In this document: positions 1 to 8,154 of the stretch, in pieces | How the letters are laid out: each line of letters starts with the position of its first letter | Numbering within the stretch: position 1 is the first letter of the stretch | Source: Vallitalea okinawensis | GTDB taxonomy: Bacteria > Bacillota > Clostridia > Lachnospirales > PQDH01 | Direction of reading: 5' to 3' | DNA length: 64,000 nt | Assembly (NCBI RefSeq): GCF_002964605.1 | Contig: NZ_PQDH01000001.1 | Location: 1,054,001 to 1,118,000, forward strand | Made by a program: the position numbers and the translations under genes | The notes under the pieces: model-generated | Seen by the model: only the letters and a program-made list of their open reading frames with translations | Database searches by the model: none | What the model was told of the DNA's origin: nothing

Positions 1-747
1 TGTTGCATACCCTGGTCCACCCTGAGTAAGGGCATAAATTTCTGAAAATACTTTAAAAGATTGTATAATTGCCATAATACATGAGAAAAACATAACTGGT
101 GATAACATCGGTACAGTAATATGAATAAACTTTCTAAATTTACTAGCTCCATCGATATCTGCAGCCTCATACAATACCTCTGGAATTCCTTGAAGTCCTG
201 CTAAGAACATGACCATAAAGTACCCCATACGCTTCCAGATAGTCATTATAATTACGGCTAACATGGCATAGGATGATGAGGATAGCCATAATGGTGGATT
301 ATCCATACCAAGGCTCATAAGAACATTATTAATTGGTCCAACTGTTGGGTGGTATAAAAGCTGCCATACAGCTGCTATTGCAAGTGCCGCTGTAACATGT
401 GGAATAAAAAATGCAGCCCGGAAAAACTTCACTCCCCTAATTCCTTGATTGAGAGCAACTGCTACCAATAAGGCGAATAGAATTATGAATGGCACGGAGC
501 CTAGAGTGTAAATTAATGTGTTCTTAAGCGAAACTAGAAATACATGATCTGAGAATAATCGTATATAATTGCCTAAACCTATGAAATTCATTTCGCTAAA
601 GCCATCCCAATCACTGAAGCTAATAATCAGGGACATAAATACAGGGATAAACGTAAATATAGCAAACCCAATGATATTTGGTAATAAAAATAGATAGCCA
701 TTAATTCGGTTTCTTTGTCTTGTTGAAATTTTATTAGAAGTTGTCAT
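1..747 (-). CDS. CUT1 sugar ABC transporter permease, MalF/UgpA type (3' end cut by window)
   Basis: This is an inner-membrane permease subunit of a carbohydrate ABC importer. The reading frame is open from ATG at 747 to the window edge (249 codons), so the C-terminus is missing. After a short basic N-terminus it has a first membrane helix (about residues 17-38) and further helices, and near residues 194-200 it carries the EAA-loop core (EAADIDGAS), the contact site for the transport ATPase. A good SD (GAGG) precedes the ATG. The upstream neighbour at 804-2123 is the matching binding protein, so the order is binding protein, MalF-type permease, and presumably a MalG-type permease beyond the window. 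The sugar is not predictable from sequence. Confidence 0.93.
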   Translation of the reverse strand, partial: MTTSNKISTRQRNRINGYLFLLPNIIGFAIFTFIPVFMSLIISFSDWDGFSEMNFIGLGNYIRLFSDHVFLVSLKNTLIYTLGSVPFIILFALLVAVALNQGIRGVKFFRAAFFIPHVTAALAIAAVWQLLYHPTVGPINNVLMSLGMDNPPLWLSSSSYAMLAVIIMTIWKRMGYFMVMFLAGLQGIPEVLYEAADIDGASKFRKFIHITVPMLSPVMFFSCIMAIIQSFKVFSEIYALTQGGPGYAT

Positions 748-803
748 ATTTACACCTCAACTTAAAATTGTCCCTCTTAATCTTAAGATTAAGAGGGCTA
801 TTG

Positions 804-2123
804 TTAACGATATTCATTGTTAACTCTTTCTTCGATCACCTTGATAGTTTCTTCAACAGATCGTTCATTAGCAAAAGTTAATTGTGATTCTTTGTTGAAT
901 ATTTCAAATACAGAGTTGATATTTGGAACAGCTGGCATTTCTAAATAAATTTCCTGATTGAAGATCATTTCCACATTCTGTGGTTTCTGATTAGGATCAC
1001 CAATGAATATTTTAGTCGTTTCATCATTGATAATAGCTGGTAAACGACCACTTTCTGCAAATACTTTTGCACCTTCTACACCACTAGCATATTTGACAAA
1101 ATCCCAAACAGCATCTACATTATCCTTCCCCTCAACGATAGATAATTCTGCTGGCATTCCCCAGGTCGTATTAGGTGCAACACCTTCTGGATGTGGCATT
1201 GCTGCAATATCCCAATCAAAACTCATACTGCCTTCTTTTTCCGCTGTACGAAGCTGTTCAATATGCCACTCACCGATTGGTACCATAGCAACCTTACCTG
1301 TTTGGTTCATAGCATTATAGTGAGCGCTTGTTGCTACAGCCTCAGTATAAGGCATAGCTGAACCATCACTCTCCAAGTCCATTTTGAATTGTAGAGCTTC
1401 TTGGAAAGGTCCATAATTGCCACTTACTATTGTCTCACCATTTTGCAACGCTGGTCCATACCAACATTGTGGCCATGTGTGGACATAAGTCCCCCATATT
1501 TTATCATTGCCTTCTCCTGATGTCATTTTCTTAGCCACTTCTCTAAACTCATCCCATGTCATATCATCTGTAGGATAAGGAACACCAGCTGCATCAAATA
1601 AGTCTTTATTATAGAAAAGTACCCATGCAGATGTTGTAAATGGTAAACCATAAAGCTTATCATTTATGCGCAATTGATCGATGGTGTTACCATATGGTCC
1701 TAAATCTAAATTGTCTTTTGCGATAAGGTCATCTAAAGCTAATAACTGCTTCTTATCTACATAAGATGCATACTCTGCGGCATTCCCTGTATCAAATACA
1801 TCAATATCACCATTACCAGCTAATTGAACCAATACTTTATTTTTATAGTCTTTATTGGGGTAAGCTACTTGATTGATTTTAACTGCTGGATTTTGACTTT
1901 CATAGTTAGCAATAATTTCTTTGAAATAGATTTCGTTGGATGAACGATAGTAAAAATCAATGGTAGTTACTTCTTCCTCTTTTTTTGCTGTATCCTTCTC
2001 TTCTTTCTTTGTTGTTGACTCTTTTGTTTGAGTAGTTGGTTCCTCTTTCGAATCAGAACTACATCCCATTAAAAGTGCTGTAGTCATAATAATGACTAGC
2101 ATTAAAGACAGATATCTTTTCAT
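804..2123 (-). CDS. Extracellular sugar-binding lipoprotein of a CUT1 ABC importer
   Basis: This solute-binding protein would capture an oligosaccharide outside the cell and deliver it to the permease encoded just downstream (747-1). A signal peptide ends in the lipobox LLMGC (Cys21 becomes lipidated), followed by a Ser/Thr/Lys/Glu-rich linker of about 30 residues and a MalE-type fold (family SBP_bac_1). Length (439 aa) is normal for the family. The SD GGAGG lies 8 nt upstream of the ATG. A candidate promoter (TTAGCA-17-TATAAT) is at 2162-2190. It is first in its transcription unit. Ligand unknown. Confidence 0.93.
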   Translation of the reverse strand: MKRYLSLMLVIIMTTALLMGCSSDSKEEPTTQTKESTTKKEEKDTAKKEEEVTTIDFYYRSSNEIYFKEIIANYESQNPAVKINQVAYPNKDYKNKVLVQLAGNGDIDVFDTGNAAEYASYVDKKQLLALDDLIAKDNLDLGPYGNTIDQLRINDKLYGLPFTTSAWVLFYNKDLFDAAGVPYPTDDMTWDEFREVAKKMTSGEGNDKIWGTYVHTWPQCWYGPALQNGETIVSGNYGPFQEALQFKMDLESDGSAMPYTEAVATSAHYNAMNQTGKVAMVPIGEWHIEQLRTAEKEGSMSFDWDIAAMPHPEGVAPNTTWGMPAELSIVEGKDNVDAVWDFVKYASGVEGAKVFAESGRLPAIINDETTKIFIGDPNQKPQNVEMIFNQEIYLEMPAVPNINSVFEIFNKESQLTFANERSVEETIKVIEERVNNEYR

Positions 2124-2161
2124 GTTTTAACCTCCATATGTATAAATGTTATTTCTGTTTT

Positions 2162-2190
2162 ATTATAGGTTATATCTGAATTGTTGCTAA
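2162..2190 (-). promoter_or_regulatory. Candidate sigma-A promoter for the 2123-1 sugar importer
   Basis: On the minus strand TTAGCA (2190-2185) and a perfect TATAAT (2167-2162) are separated by 17 bp, about 40 bp before the start codon of the binding-protein gene. Upstream, two C-rich heptamers CCCCCAT at about 2206 and 2216 could be regulator contacts. The assignment rests on consensus match only. Confidence 0.5.
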
Positions 2191-2301
2191 GTTGAAAAAA
2201 CTATTCCCCCATGTTCCCCCCCATATTACAGATGTTTTAACCTTTTCAGCTGGTTACTAACTGGAATTAAAAATAGGGGGAATAAAATATCCCACCCTAT
2301 A

Positions 2302-2487
2302 ACTTTCCTACACTACAAGAAAAGTGACTTGCGTCACATTTCAAGTATGTGCAAGAAAGTATAGTTCCTTACCAGCAAAACTCAGTACTTTCTTACACTA
2401 CAAGAAAAGTGACTTGCATCGCATTTCAAGTATGTGCAAGAAAGTATGGTTCCTTGCCAGCAAAACTCAGTACTTTCTTACACTATA
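2302..2487. repeat. 85-bp tandem repeat (2.2 copies), also present in diverged form at 49644-49726
   Basis: Two adjacent 85-bp units (2302-2386 and 2387-2471) differ at only a few positions, and a third unit begins and breaks off (2472-2487). Each unit boundary forms a long stem: 2349-2360 pairs with 2387-2398 and 2434-2445 with 2472-2483 (12 bp, one position that is a G-U wobble only if the minus strand is the RNA). The word AACTTTCCTACACTA at 2301-2315 recurs exactly at 49712-49726. The 2124-2595 gene-free stretch contains this repeat, the promoter at 2162-2190 and the hairpins at 2487-2575. Confidence 0.9.
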
Positions 2488-2515
2488 AAAAAAGAACTTC
2501 CCTGTGGGAAGTTCT
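2487..2515 (-). terminator. Intrinsic terminator reading leftward
   Basis: A perfect 10-bp stem (AGAACTTCCC at 2493-2502 with GGGAAGTTCT at 2506-2515, loop TGT) is followed on the minus strand by a run of seven T. It would stop transcription arriving from the DsrE-like gene (ends at 2596). Confidence 0.8.
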
Positions 2516-2532
2516 ACAGCTCCTCGATTTTC

Positions 2533-2575
2533 AATAATATATAGGGGTATATAAAATCCTCCCCTATATATTATT
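2533..2575. repeat. Perfect 15-bp inverted repeat (hairpin) downstream of the DsrE-like gene
   Basis: The arms 2533-2547 and 2561-2575 are exact reverse complements with a 13-nt spacer (AATAATATATAGGGG and its complement). It lies 20 bp after the stop of the DsrE-like gene and 18 bp before the terminator at 2487-2515. There is no T-run of its own, so it probably protects the mRNA 3' end or forms a double terminator. Confidence 0.8.
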
Positions 2576-2595
2576 CTAAAGCAATGAGTACATTA

Positions 2596-2940
2596 TTATA
2601 CTGTTATGAGTTTCTCATTCTCTTTTAAAATATCCGTTAATCCTTCTCCCCAATATTTGAGTTCAACACCTAGCTCTGCTAGCTTATCTGATACATTTAG
2701 CTGATCAGCGCATGCCTTACAGGCTGATACATGAACCCCCACATGAATAGCTTGTCGGATTTTTTCTTGAACAAGAGGGTTTTCAGCGGCAAGCCTGGCT
2801 GTTGCTCCCCAAATAATCACTGTTACTTCATCCCAAAAATCATGAATCTTACTGTTGATGGCATACATCATCACCATCTTCTCGGCAGTAATAACATCTG
2901 CATTGGTCCATAGGATATTTAACTTGTCTTGCTTACTCAT
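2596..2940 (-). CDS. DsrE/DsrF-like small soluble protein
   Basis: A 114-aa cytoplasmic protein of the DsrE-like fold (family PF02635-type, linked to sulfur relay or redox). Visible family features are an N-terminal beta strand with LNILWTNAD, a central VIIWG strand end, and a CKAC pair near residue 79-82 (HVSACKACAD) where DsrE-type proteins carry reactive cysteine. The frame opens seven codons earlier at 2961, but GGAGG sits inside that extension 9 nt before the ATG at 2940, which decides the start. It is monocistronic with its own terminator. Function in this organism is unknown. Confidence 0.8.
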   Translation of the reverse strand: MSKQDKLNILWTNADVITAEKMVMMYAINSKIHDFWDEVTVIIWGATARLAAENPLVQEKIRQAIHVGVHVSACKACADQLNVSDKLAELGVELKYWGEGLTDILKENEKLITV

Positions 2941-3058
2941 GTTCTGACCTCCTTCATCCAATTAATACATCTATTATATCAGAGATTTTAACCTTTAACC
3001 TCTATACAATACATTAATTATTTCCAAGTCGGTCAAACTCATTTAAACCTACTCTTTA

Positions 3059-4408
3059 TTAATCACGTACTAAAATATAGTATGCCCATGGTCCAAGTTC
3101 AAGATTAATGCCCTCTTCAAGTGTCACTTCTTCACTAGTAAAATAGTTTCTATATTGCCCACTTTCATCAAAGGATTTTAATGTAAATTCTGTTACTTGG
3201 TCAATGAAATTACCTATGAAAACAACATTATTATTATCTTTAGTTCGAACATAAGCTAGTATAGATTTTTCTGTAGTATCAATAAAGGTTAAATCGCCAC
3301 CTACTGAGCCATTCCATAGAGCTTCATTCTCTTTTTTAAGGTCAATTAAACGCTCATAATAATCTTGCTTAGATAGATCTGACCAGTTTATCTCATCTTT
3401 ATCAAAGAAAAGTAGCCTTTTATTTAAGTTGGCTTCTTGGCCGGAGTAAATAAGAGGAATACCAGGTGCGGTAAAGACAAGAGCATCCATTAAATTTCTC
3501 GAAGTCCCCAACCTTTCCTCAGTAGTACCATTCCATGAGTTTTCATCATGGTTTGTCACAAAATTCATAGGAAATGTTCCGTCTGGGTAAACAGCAGCTG
3601 CTCTTCTTATATCCGAACGAATAGCGCTGGCTCTGCCTCCATTGGCAACTGTGTTGATGGAATCTAATAAATACCAGTTATAGTTAGCATCAAATGCATT
3701 ATCCAAAAGACTATAATTTGATCCGTCTTCTGCAAGCATAAATACTGGTTTAACTTTGTCTAATGCTACTCTTGCATCTTCCCAAAAATCTACTGGTACA
3801 CTCCCTGCCACATCGCAACGATAGCCGTCGATGTCTGCTTCTTCAACCCAAAATACTAAGGCATCTATCATCTCTTGTCGCATTTCTTCATTGTCGTAAT
3901 TCAGATCAGCAACGTCCGTCCAATTAGTTCCAGCTGGTATGGTAATTTCTCCATTAACCTGGGTATACCACTCTGGATGATCAGTAATCCATTGGTTATC
4001 CCATCCTGTATGATTAGCCACCCAATCCAGTATAACTTTGAATCCCATGTCATGGCATTCTTCTACCAGAGCTTTAAACTCTTCCATGGTACCAAATTCA
4101 GGATTAACTTCTTTATAATCTGCAACGGCATAATATGATCCCAGCTCACCTTTTTTTTCTACTTCAGAGATGGGATGAATAGGCATGAACCATAGCACCT
4201 CCACACCTAACTCTTTTAATCGGGGCAAATGTTCTCTAAAGGCTTCGAAAGTCCCTTTTTCTGTGTATTGTCTTAAGTTGACTTCATAAATCGTTGCATC
4301 ATCTATCCAATCAGTTTTTTTATTCAAGCTCAATGATAGTAATAAAAAAGTTGTTATTACGGTCATCAAAACTATTATCCTAATGCTATTTTTCCCTCTC
4401 AAACCCAT
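3059..4408 (-). CDS. Membrane-anchored alpha-amylase family (GH13) glycosidase
   Basis: This enzyme would hydrolyse alpha-1,4-glucans or maltodextrins outside the membrane. Residues 9-28 form an uncleaved signal anchor without lipobox Cys. The (beta/alpha)8 barrel shows all GH13 signatures: region I DWVANH (128-133), region II with nucleophile Asp199 (GYRCDVAG), region III with acid/base Glu227 (MLAED), and region IV NHD ending in Asp288. A short C-terminal beta domain follows. The length of 449 aa is compact for the family. It is the last gene of the maltodextrin operon, 14 bp after the cytoplasmic GH13 gene, with SD AAGGGGAAGG. Working pair: external trimming here, internal breakdown by the neighbour. 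Confidence 0.93.
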   Translation of the reverse strand: MGLRGKNSIRIIVLMTVITTFLLLSLSLNKKTDWIDDATIYEVNLRQYTEKGTFEAFREHLPRLKELGVEVLWFMPIHPISEVEKKGELGSYYAVADYKEVNPEFGTMEEFKALVEECHDMGFKVILDWVANHTGWDNQWITDHPEWYTQVNGEITIPAGTNWTDVADLNYDNEEMRQEMIDALVFWVEEADIDGYRCDVAGSVPVDFWEDARVALDKVKPVFMLAEDGSNYSLLDNAFDANYNWYLLDSINTVANGGRASAIRSDIRRAAAVYPDGTFPMNFVTNHDENSWNGTTEERLGTSRNLMDALVFTAPGIPLIYSGQEANLNKRLLFFDKDEINWSDLSKQDYYERLIDLKKENEALWNGSVGGDLTFIDTTEKSILAYVRTKDNNNVVFIGNFIDQVTEFTLKSFDESGQYRNYFTSEEVTLEEGINLELGPWAYYILVRD

Positions 4409-4422
4409 CTCAAACCTTCCCC

Positions 4423-5754
4423 TTACTTAATTTTTATATGAAACAGGATTGGTTCATCAATAAGTTGGATCATCTGATTAACCACCTTAATCTCTTCACT
4501 GGTATAGCGATTAACATAGTTACCATCTTGGATAGATGGTAAGTCAAAATAACCTTCTTCGTGACTAACCAACTTAAATTCACCTGATTTAAGTCCAATA
4601 TTAAAGATACCTATAACCCATTGCTCCTGATCTACATAAGTCGCTAGAATAACATCCTTTTTAGGCGTATGATGAATTTTATAGCATCCTTCAGCAAATA
4701 TCGCCTCTTTTTTTATTGCTCCTAGCTGTTTAATAAAATCACAGAATTCTTCATTTAGGTCATTCCAATTAATTAAGTCTTTATCAAATAGAGAAGGGCA
4801 TTTTTGATCTTTTGCTTCTTGGCCTGCATAAAGAAGTGTAGCACCTTTTTCGAAAAACATAAAAGCAGTCCACATCTTTAGTAATTTTTCACTTTTTATT
4901 AGTGATGCTATACGTGGTTGGTCATGATTTTCTAAAAACCTTAGTTTCACATAGTTTTCAGGGTAAATATGTTCCTGCATACGTTTTTTTATTAATAATG
5001 ATTCCAACTCAATATCTCCAGAAAGATATTTGTGTAATTCCCCATGGGTATCATAATCATAACAAATATCAAACGCTTCATAAGTTTCACTATCTGAAGC
5101 CATATAGAATCCTTGATTTCTTACCCATTCGATAAAATGAGGATGAACTGATTCTGCAAGTAAAATGCTACCTGGATTGATGCTCCTGATTCTTTCTCTC
5201 GCTTGACTCCAAAATTCCATTGGTACCATTGGTGCTACATCACATCTGAAACCATCGACACCTAGTTTTGTCCAGTATTCTAAGGCAATGATTTGTTCTT
5301 CCCATAGATCTTTATTAGCGTAATCTAGGTCAATAATATCATCCCAATCCGCAATTTTATTCCCTGTACTGCCATCAGCATTGCGGTAATAATATTCGGG
5401 ATGCTCTTTTAAGTAATCAGCGTCATGAGAGGTATGGTTATAGACAACATCAATCATAATCTTCATATCTAATGCATGAACTTTTTCGATGAGTTCCATA
5501 AAATCTTTTAATGTACCGTATTCCTCATTGATTGCCTTATAGTCTTTAATGGAATAAGGACAGCCTAGCGTTCCTTTTTTATTTTTTTGTCCTATGGGAT
5601 GAATAGGCATCAACCAGATTATATCAGCACCTAGCTCCTTAATTCTCTCAAGATCATCCATTATATCAAGGAACGTTCCATTAGAACCATGATTTCGTAC
5701 ATAAATTTCATATATTACTTTGTTTCTTAAGGTTTTTAATGTGTCTTTTGCCAT
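4423..5754 (-). CDS. Cytoplasmic alpha-amylase family (GH13) glycosidase
   Basis: A GH13 enzyme without any signal peptide, so it acts on imported maltodextrins in the cytoplasm. Catalytic signatures are intact: DVVYNH (102-107), nucleophile Asp172 (GFRCDVAP), acid/base Glu201 (LLAES) and NHD with Asp278. It shares the IWLMPIHPIG strand and general layout with the anchored paralogue next door, so the two probably arose by duplication. It starts 45 bp after the MalG-type permease gene in the same operon. Specificity (amylase, maltodextrinase or glucanotransferase) cannot be told from the motifs. Confidence 0.92.
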   Translation of the reverse strand: MAKDTLKTLRNKVIYEIYVRNHGSNGTFLDIMDDLERIKELGADIIWLMPIHPIGQKNKKGTLGCPYSIKDYKAINEEYGTLKDFMELIEKVHALDMKIMIDVVYNHTSHDADYLKEHPEYYYRNADGSTGNKIADWDDIIDLDYANKDLWEEQIIALEYWTKLGVDGFRCDVAPMVPMEFWSQARERIRSINPGSILLAESVHPHFIEWVRNQGFYMASDSETYEAFDICYDYDTHGELHKYLSGDIELESLLIKKRMQEHIYPENYVKLRFLENHDQPRIASLIKSEKLLKMWTAFMFFEKGATLLYAGQEAKDQKCPSLFDKDLINWNDLNEEFCDFIKQLGAIKKEAIFAEGCYKIHHTPKKDVILATYVDQEQWVIGIFNIGLKSGEFKLVSHEEGYFDLPSIQDGNYVNRYTSEEIKVVNQMIQLIDEPILFHIKIK

Positions 5755-5799
5755 CTTTAATTTCCTTTCTTCATTTAAGATGTTATTTCTTGTGCATCT

Positions 5800-6675
5800 T
5801 TAGCCTTTATTAGCACCTGCTGAAAGACCTTCTAATAAATATCTTTGCAAGAATAAATATAAAATAGCTACAGGTCCTGCAACGAGAACAGCACCAGCTG
5901 CAAACATGGTAAAATTATTGTTTGCCTGCCCATTAATTAATTCATACAAACCAACTGCTAGAGTTTTCTTTTCACTGGAAGTGATTAAGAAACTTGGAAG
6001 AATAAAATCAAACCAAGGCACCATAAACTGTGTTACTGCCACAAAAGTCAATATGGGAAACATAACTGGTAGAATAATTTTGAGGTAGGTTTGAAATTTG
6101 GTGGCACCATCAATATAAGCAGCTTCATCTAAAGATATCGGTACATTATTCAGATATCCTTTAACCAACCAAGTATTATAAGGAATCTGCCCTGCACTAT
6201 AAATAATAACCAATGCTAAGGGTTGATTTAATAAACCAAAGTTTAAAAAGAGTACATAAATTGCTATCATCCCCATAAAAGAAGGAAACATTTGCAAAAT
6301 CAGAATTGATAATAGCCCAAATTTCTTACCAGCAAATTTTAATCTTGCAAAAACATAACCCATAGTTCCAGTTAAAACTACAGATGCAGCCATATTAAGA
6401 ACAGCTATCATTAACGTATTCATATACCATTTTTCATAATCTGTCTCTTCAAACAATCTTACAAAATTGTGTAGTGTTGGATGTCTAGGAATAGCCGTTG
6501 ATGAGGCCAATGATGACCCTTCATTAAAGGCAGAGCCTACTATCCATATGACTGGATAGAGTATAACAATTGCTACCAGTATTAATAAAAGATATATACC
6601 AATGTGTATCACGACTTCTTTCATACGTTCCATAGGTGTCATTTTGCTCCATTTAGATGACCCAGTTGTTTTCAT
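5800..6675 (-). CDS. Maltodextrin ABC transporter permease, MalG/MdxG type
   Basis: Second permease of the maltodextrin importer (291 aa). It has six predicted membrane helices; the EAA loop lies around residues 184-200 (SLDEAAYIDGATKFQ), the docking site for the ATPase. It starts 2 bp after the MalF-type gene stops, so the two are probably translationally coupled. GH13 genes downstream and a LacI-type regulator upstream make alpha-glucan oligomers the likely cargo; this rests on context. No ATPase gene is in the operon. Confidence 0.93.
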   Translation of the reverse strand: MKTTGSSKWSKMTPMERMKEVVIHIGIYLLLILVAIVILYPVIWIVGSAFNEGSSLASSTAIPRHPTLHNFVRLFEETDYEKWYMNTLMIAVLNMAASVVLTGTMGYVFARLKFAGKKFGLLSILILQMFPSFMGMIAIYVLFLNFGLLNQPLALVIIYSAGQIPYNTWLVKGYLNNVPISLDEAAYIDGATKFQTYLKIILPVMFPILTFVAVTQFMVPWFDFILPSFLITSSEKKTLAVGLYELINGQANNNFTMFAAGAVLVAGPVAILYLFLQRYLLEGLSAGANKG

Positions 6676-6677
6676 CC

Positions 6678-8042
6678 TTAATCCTCCTTAAATGCATCAG
6701 ATCTCAAAAAGTTCCATGTAGAAATCCCACCTATAATTAAAAAGATTAGGATTGACATAACCGATGCCATATTATACATTTGAAAATCTTTTGTCATTTT
6801 ATAAATCCATGTTATGAGTATATCTGTATGACCAGCATATTCATAATTAATATTCCTTGGTCCACCATTGGTTAGGAAGAATACAGCACCAAAATTATTA
6901 AAATTAGCTGCAAAGGACATGATCAATAGTGGCGTTACTTGGGAAAATAGGATAGGAAATGTTACCTTCCAAAACATTTGCTTCCGGCTAGCACCATCTA
7001 CTTTTGCCGCATCATAAAGGGTTTTATCAAAGCTAGTCAATATCCCGGTCATTAACATCATAAAATAAGGGACACCCAACCAAAAATTGATAATTAATAA
7101 GGTTACTTTAGCTAATACAGGATCATTTAACCAAGCAATATCCATTCCTAGCATTTGGTTCAAAGGTCCATACGTTTGGTTGAAGAAATTCTTGAAAACT
7201 AATAAAGAGATCATCCCTGGAATTGCCCAAGGTAAAATAAAGATGGTACGCCAAATTTTCTTACCTATGACACGATGATTATTGACTAATACAGCTAAAA
7301 AAAGACCTCCAAAAAAAGTAGTAACAGTAGCTAATACAGCCCAGGTCAGAGTCCAAGAAGCCACTCCAAAAAATGTCGTTCGCCAGCCAGGAAGATTGAG
7401 TACCTTGCCAAAATTGATCAATCCCACCCAATCTACTAAATCTGCTGGTGGATTATGATAAGCATCATAATTTGTAAATGCTATGAAAAAAGCAAATAGA
7501 ATCGGCATAATAGAAACAAAAAGTAATAGTATGAGGGATGGCATACTTACAACATAGGCAAAACTGGATTCTGCTACGTGCTTAAAGTATTCTTTGGAAG
7601 ATTGAATCTGTCCCGTTTTTCTATAGATGAATGCCGTATTATTAGCGTCTTTAATATTATAAATCCAAATCATTAGTAGAATGAGTAGTAATAAGATCGC
7701 AATCAAACCCTCGATCATGAGGACAGGTGAATTATCTCTAAAACGTCCACCCGTTGTATCTCCCAGAGTTATAAATCCCCATAGTCCTCTTGCAAAAAAG
7801 CCATATCCCCAAGCATCAGGCTGTCCAGGAATTGTCCCTTGAACTAAGCTGCTTGTTAAGATTTCAATCATCAGATACATCAACTGAATACTTAGAAAGA
7901 GAATCCCCTTTCCTTTTTGCTTATTCTTAAATTGCCCAAACCCCATCACAAAAACGGATAGCCAACCTGAACTGGTCATTTCATACCCTAAAACTTTCTG
8001 CCAAAGTTTTGCATTCTTTTTATAGTAAAATAGTTGTTCCAC
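6678..8042 (-). CDS. Maltodextrin ABC transporter permease, MalF/MdxF type
   Basis: First permease of the importer, 454 aa, longer than simple CUT1 permeases because of an N-terminal extension with additional hydrophobic segments (about 45-65 and 110-127) before the core helices, as in the MalF/MdxF/GanP group. The EAA loop is near 344-360 (LYDAAKVDGASRKQ). It is followed at 2 bp by the MalG-type gene and preceded by the binding-protein gene (112 bp gap). The extra N-terminal helices support assignment to a maltodextrin or galactan-oligomer system, and the GH13 neighbours favour maltodextrin. Confidence 0.92.
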   Translation of the reverse strand: MEQLFYYKKNAKLWQKVLGYEMTSSGWLSVFVMGFGQFKNKQKGKGILFLSIQLMYLMIEILTSSLVQGTIPGQPDAWGYGFFARGLWGFITLGDTTGGRFRDNSPVLMIEGLIAILLLLILLMIWIYNIKDANNTAFIYRKTGQIQSSKEYFKHVAESSFAYVVSMPSLILLLFVSIMPILFAFFIAFTNYDAYHNPPADLVDWVGLINFGKVLNLPGWRTTFFGVASWTLTWAVLATVTTFFGGLFLAVLVNNHRVIGKKIWRTIFILPWAIPGMISLLVFKNFFNQTYGPLNQMLGMDIAWLNDPVLAKVTLLIINFWLGVPYFMMLMTGILTSFDKTLYDAAKVDGASRKQMFWKVTFPILFSQVTPLLIMSFAANFNNFGAVFFLTNGGPRNINYEYAGHTDILITWIYKMTKDFQMYNMASVMSILIFLIIGGISTWNFLRSDAFKED

Positions 8043-8154
8043 AGTTTACCTCCCTATAATAAAGTTATTCCTACATGTCAACTGGTATTGAAGCTCTAAC
8101 CCCAATACCAGTTTTTTAGTACTTTATCTTTTGTTTTTACATAAGGTCACTTCA

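Noticed and set aside
2302-2487. Possible CRISPR array
   Set aside because: The units are 85-bp back-to-back tandem copies without spacers, only about two copies, and no cas genes are in the window.
2349-2537. 62-codon plus-strand ORF in the repeat
   Set aside because: It is made of the tandem repeat itself, has no SD, and reads through a terminator hairpin.
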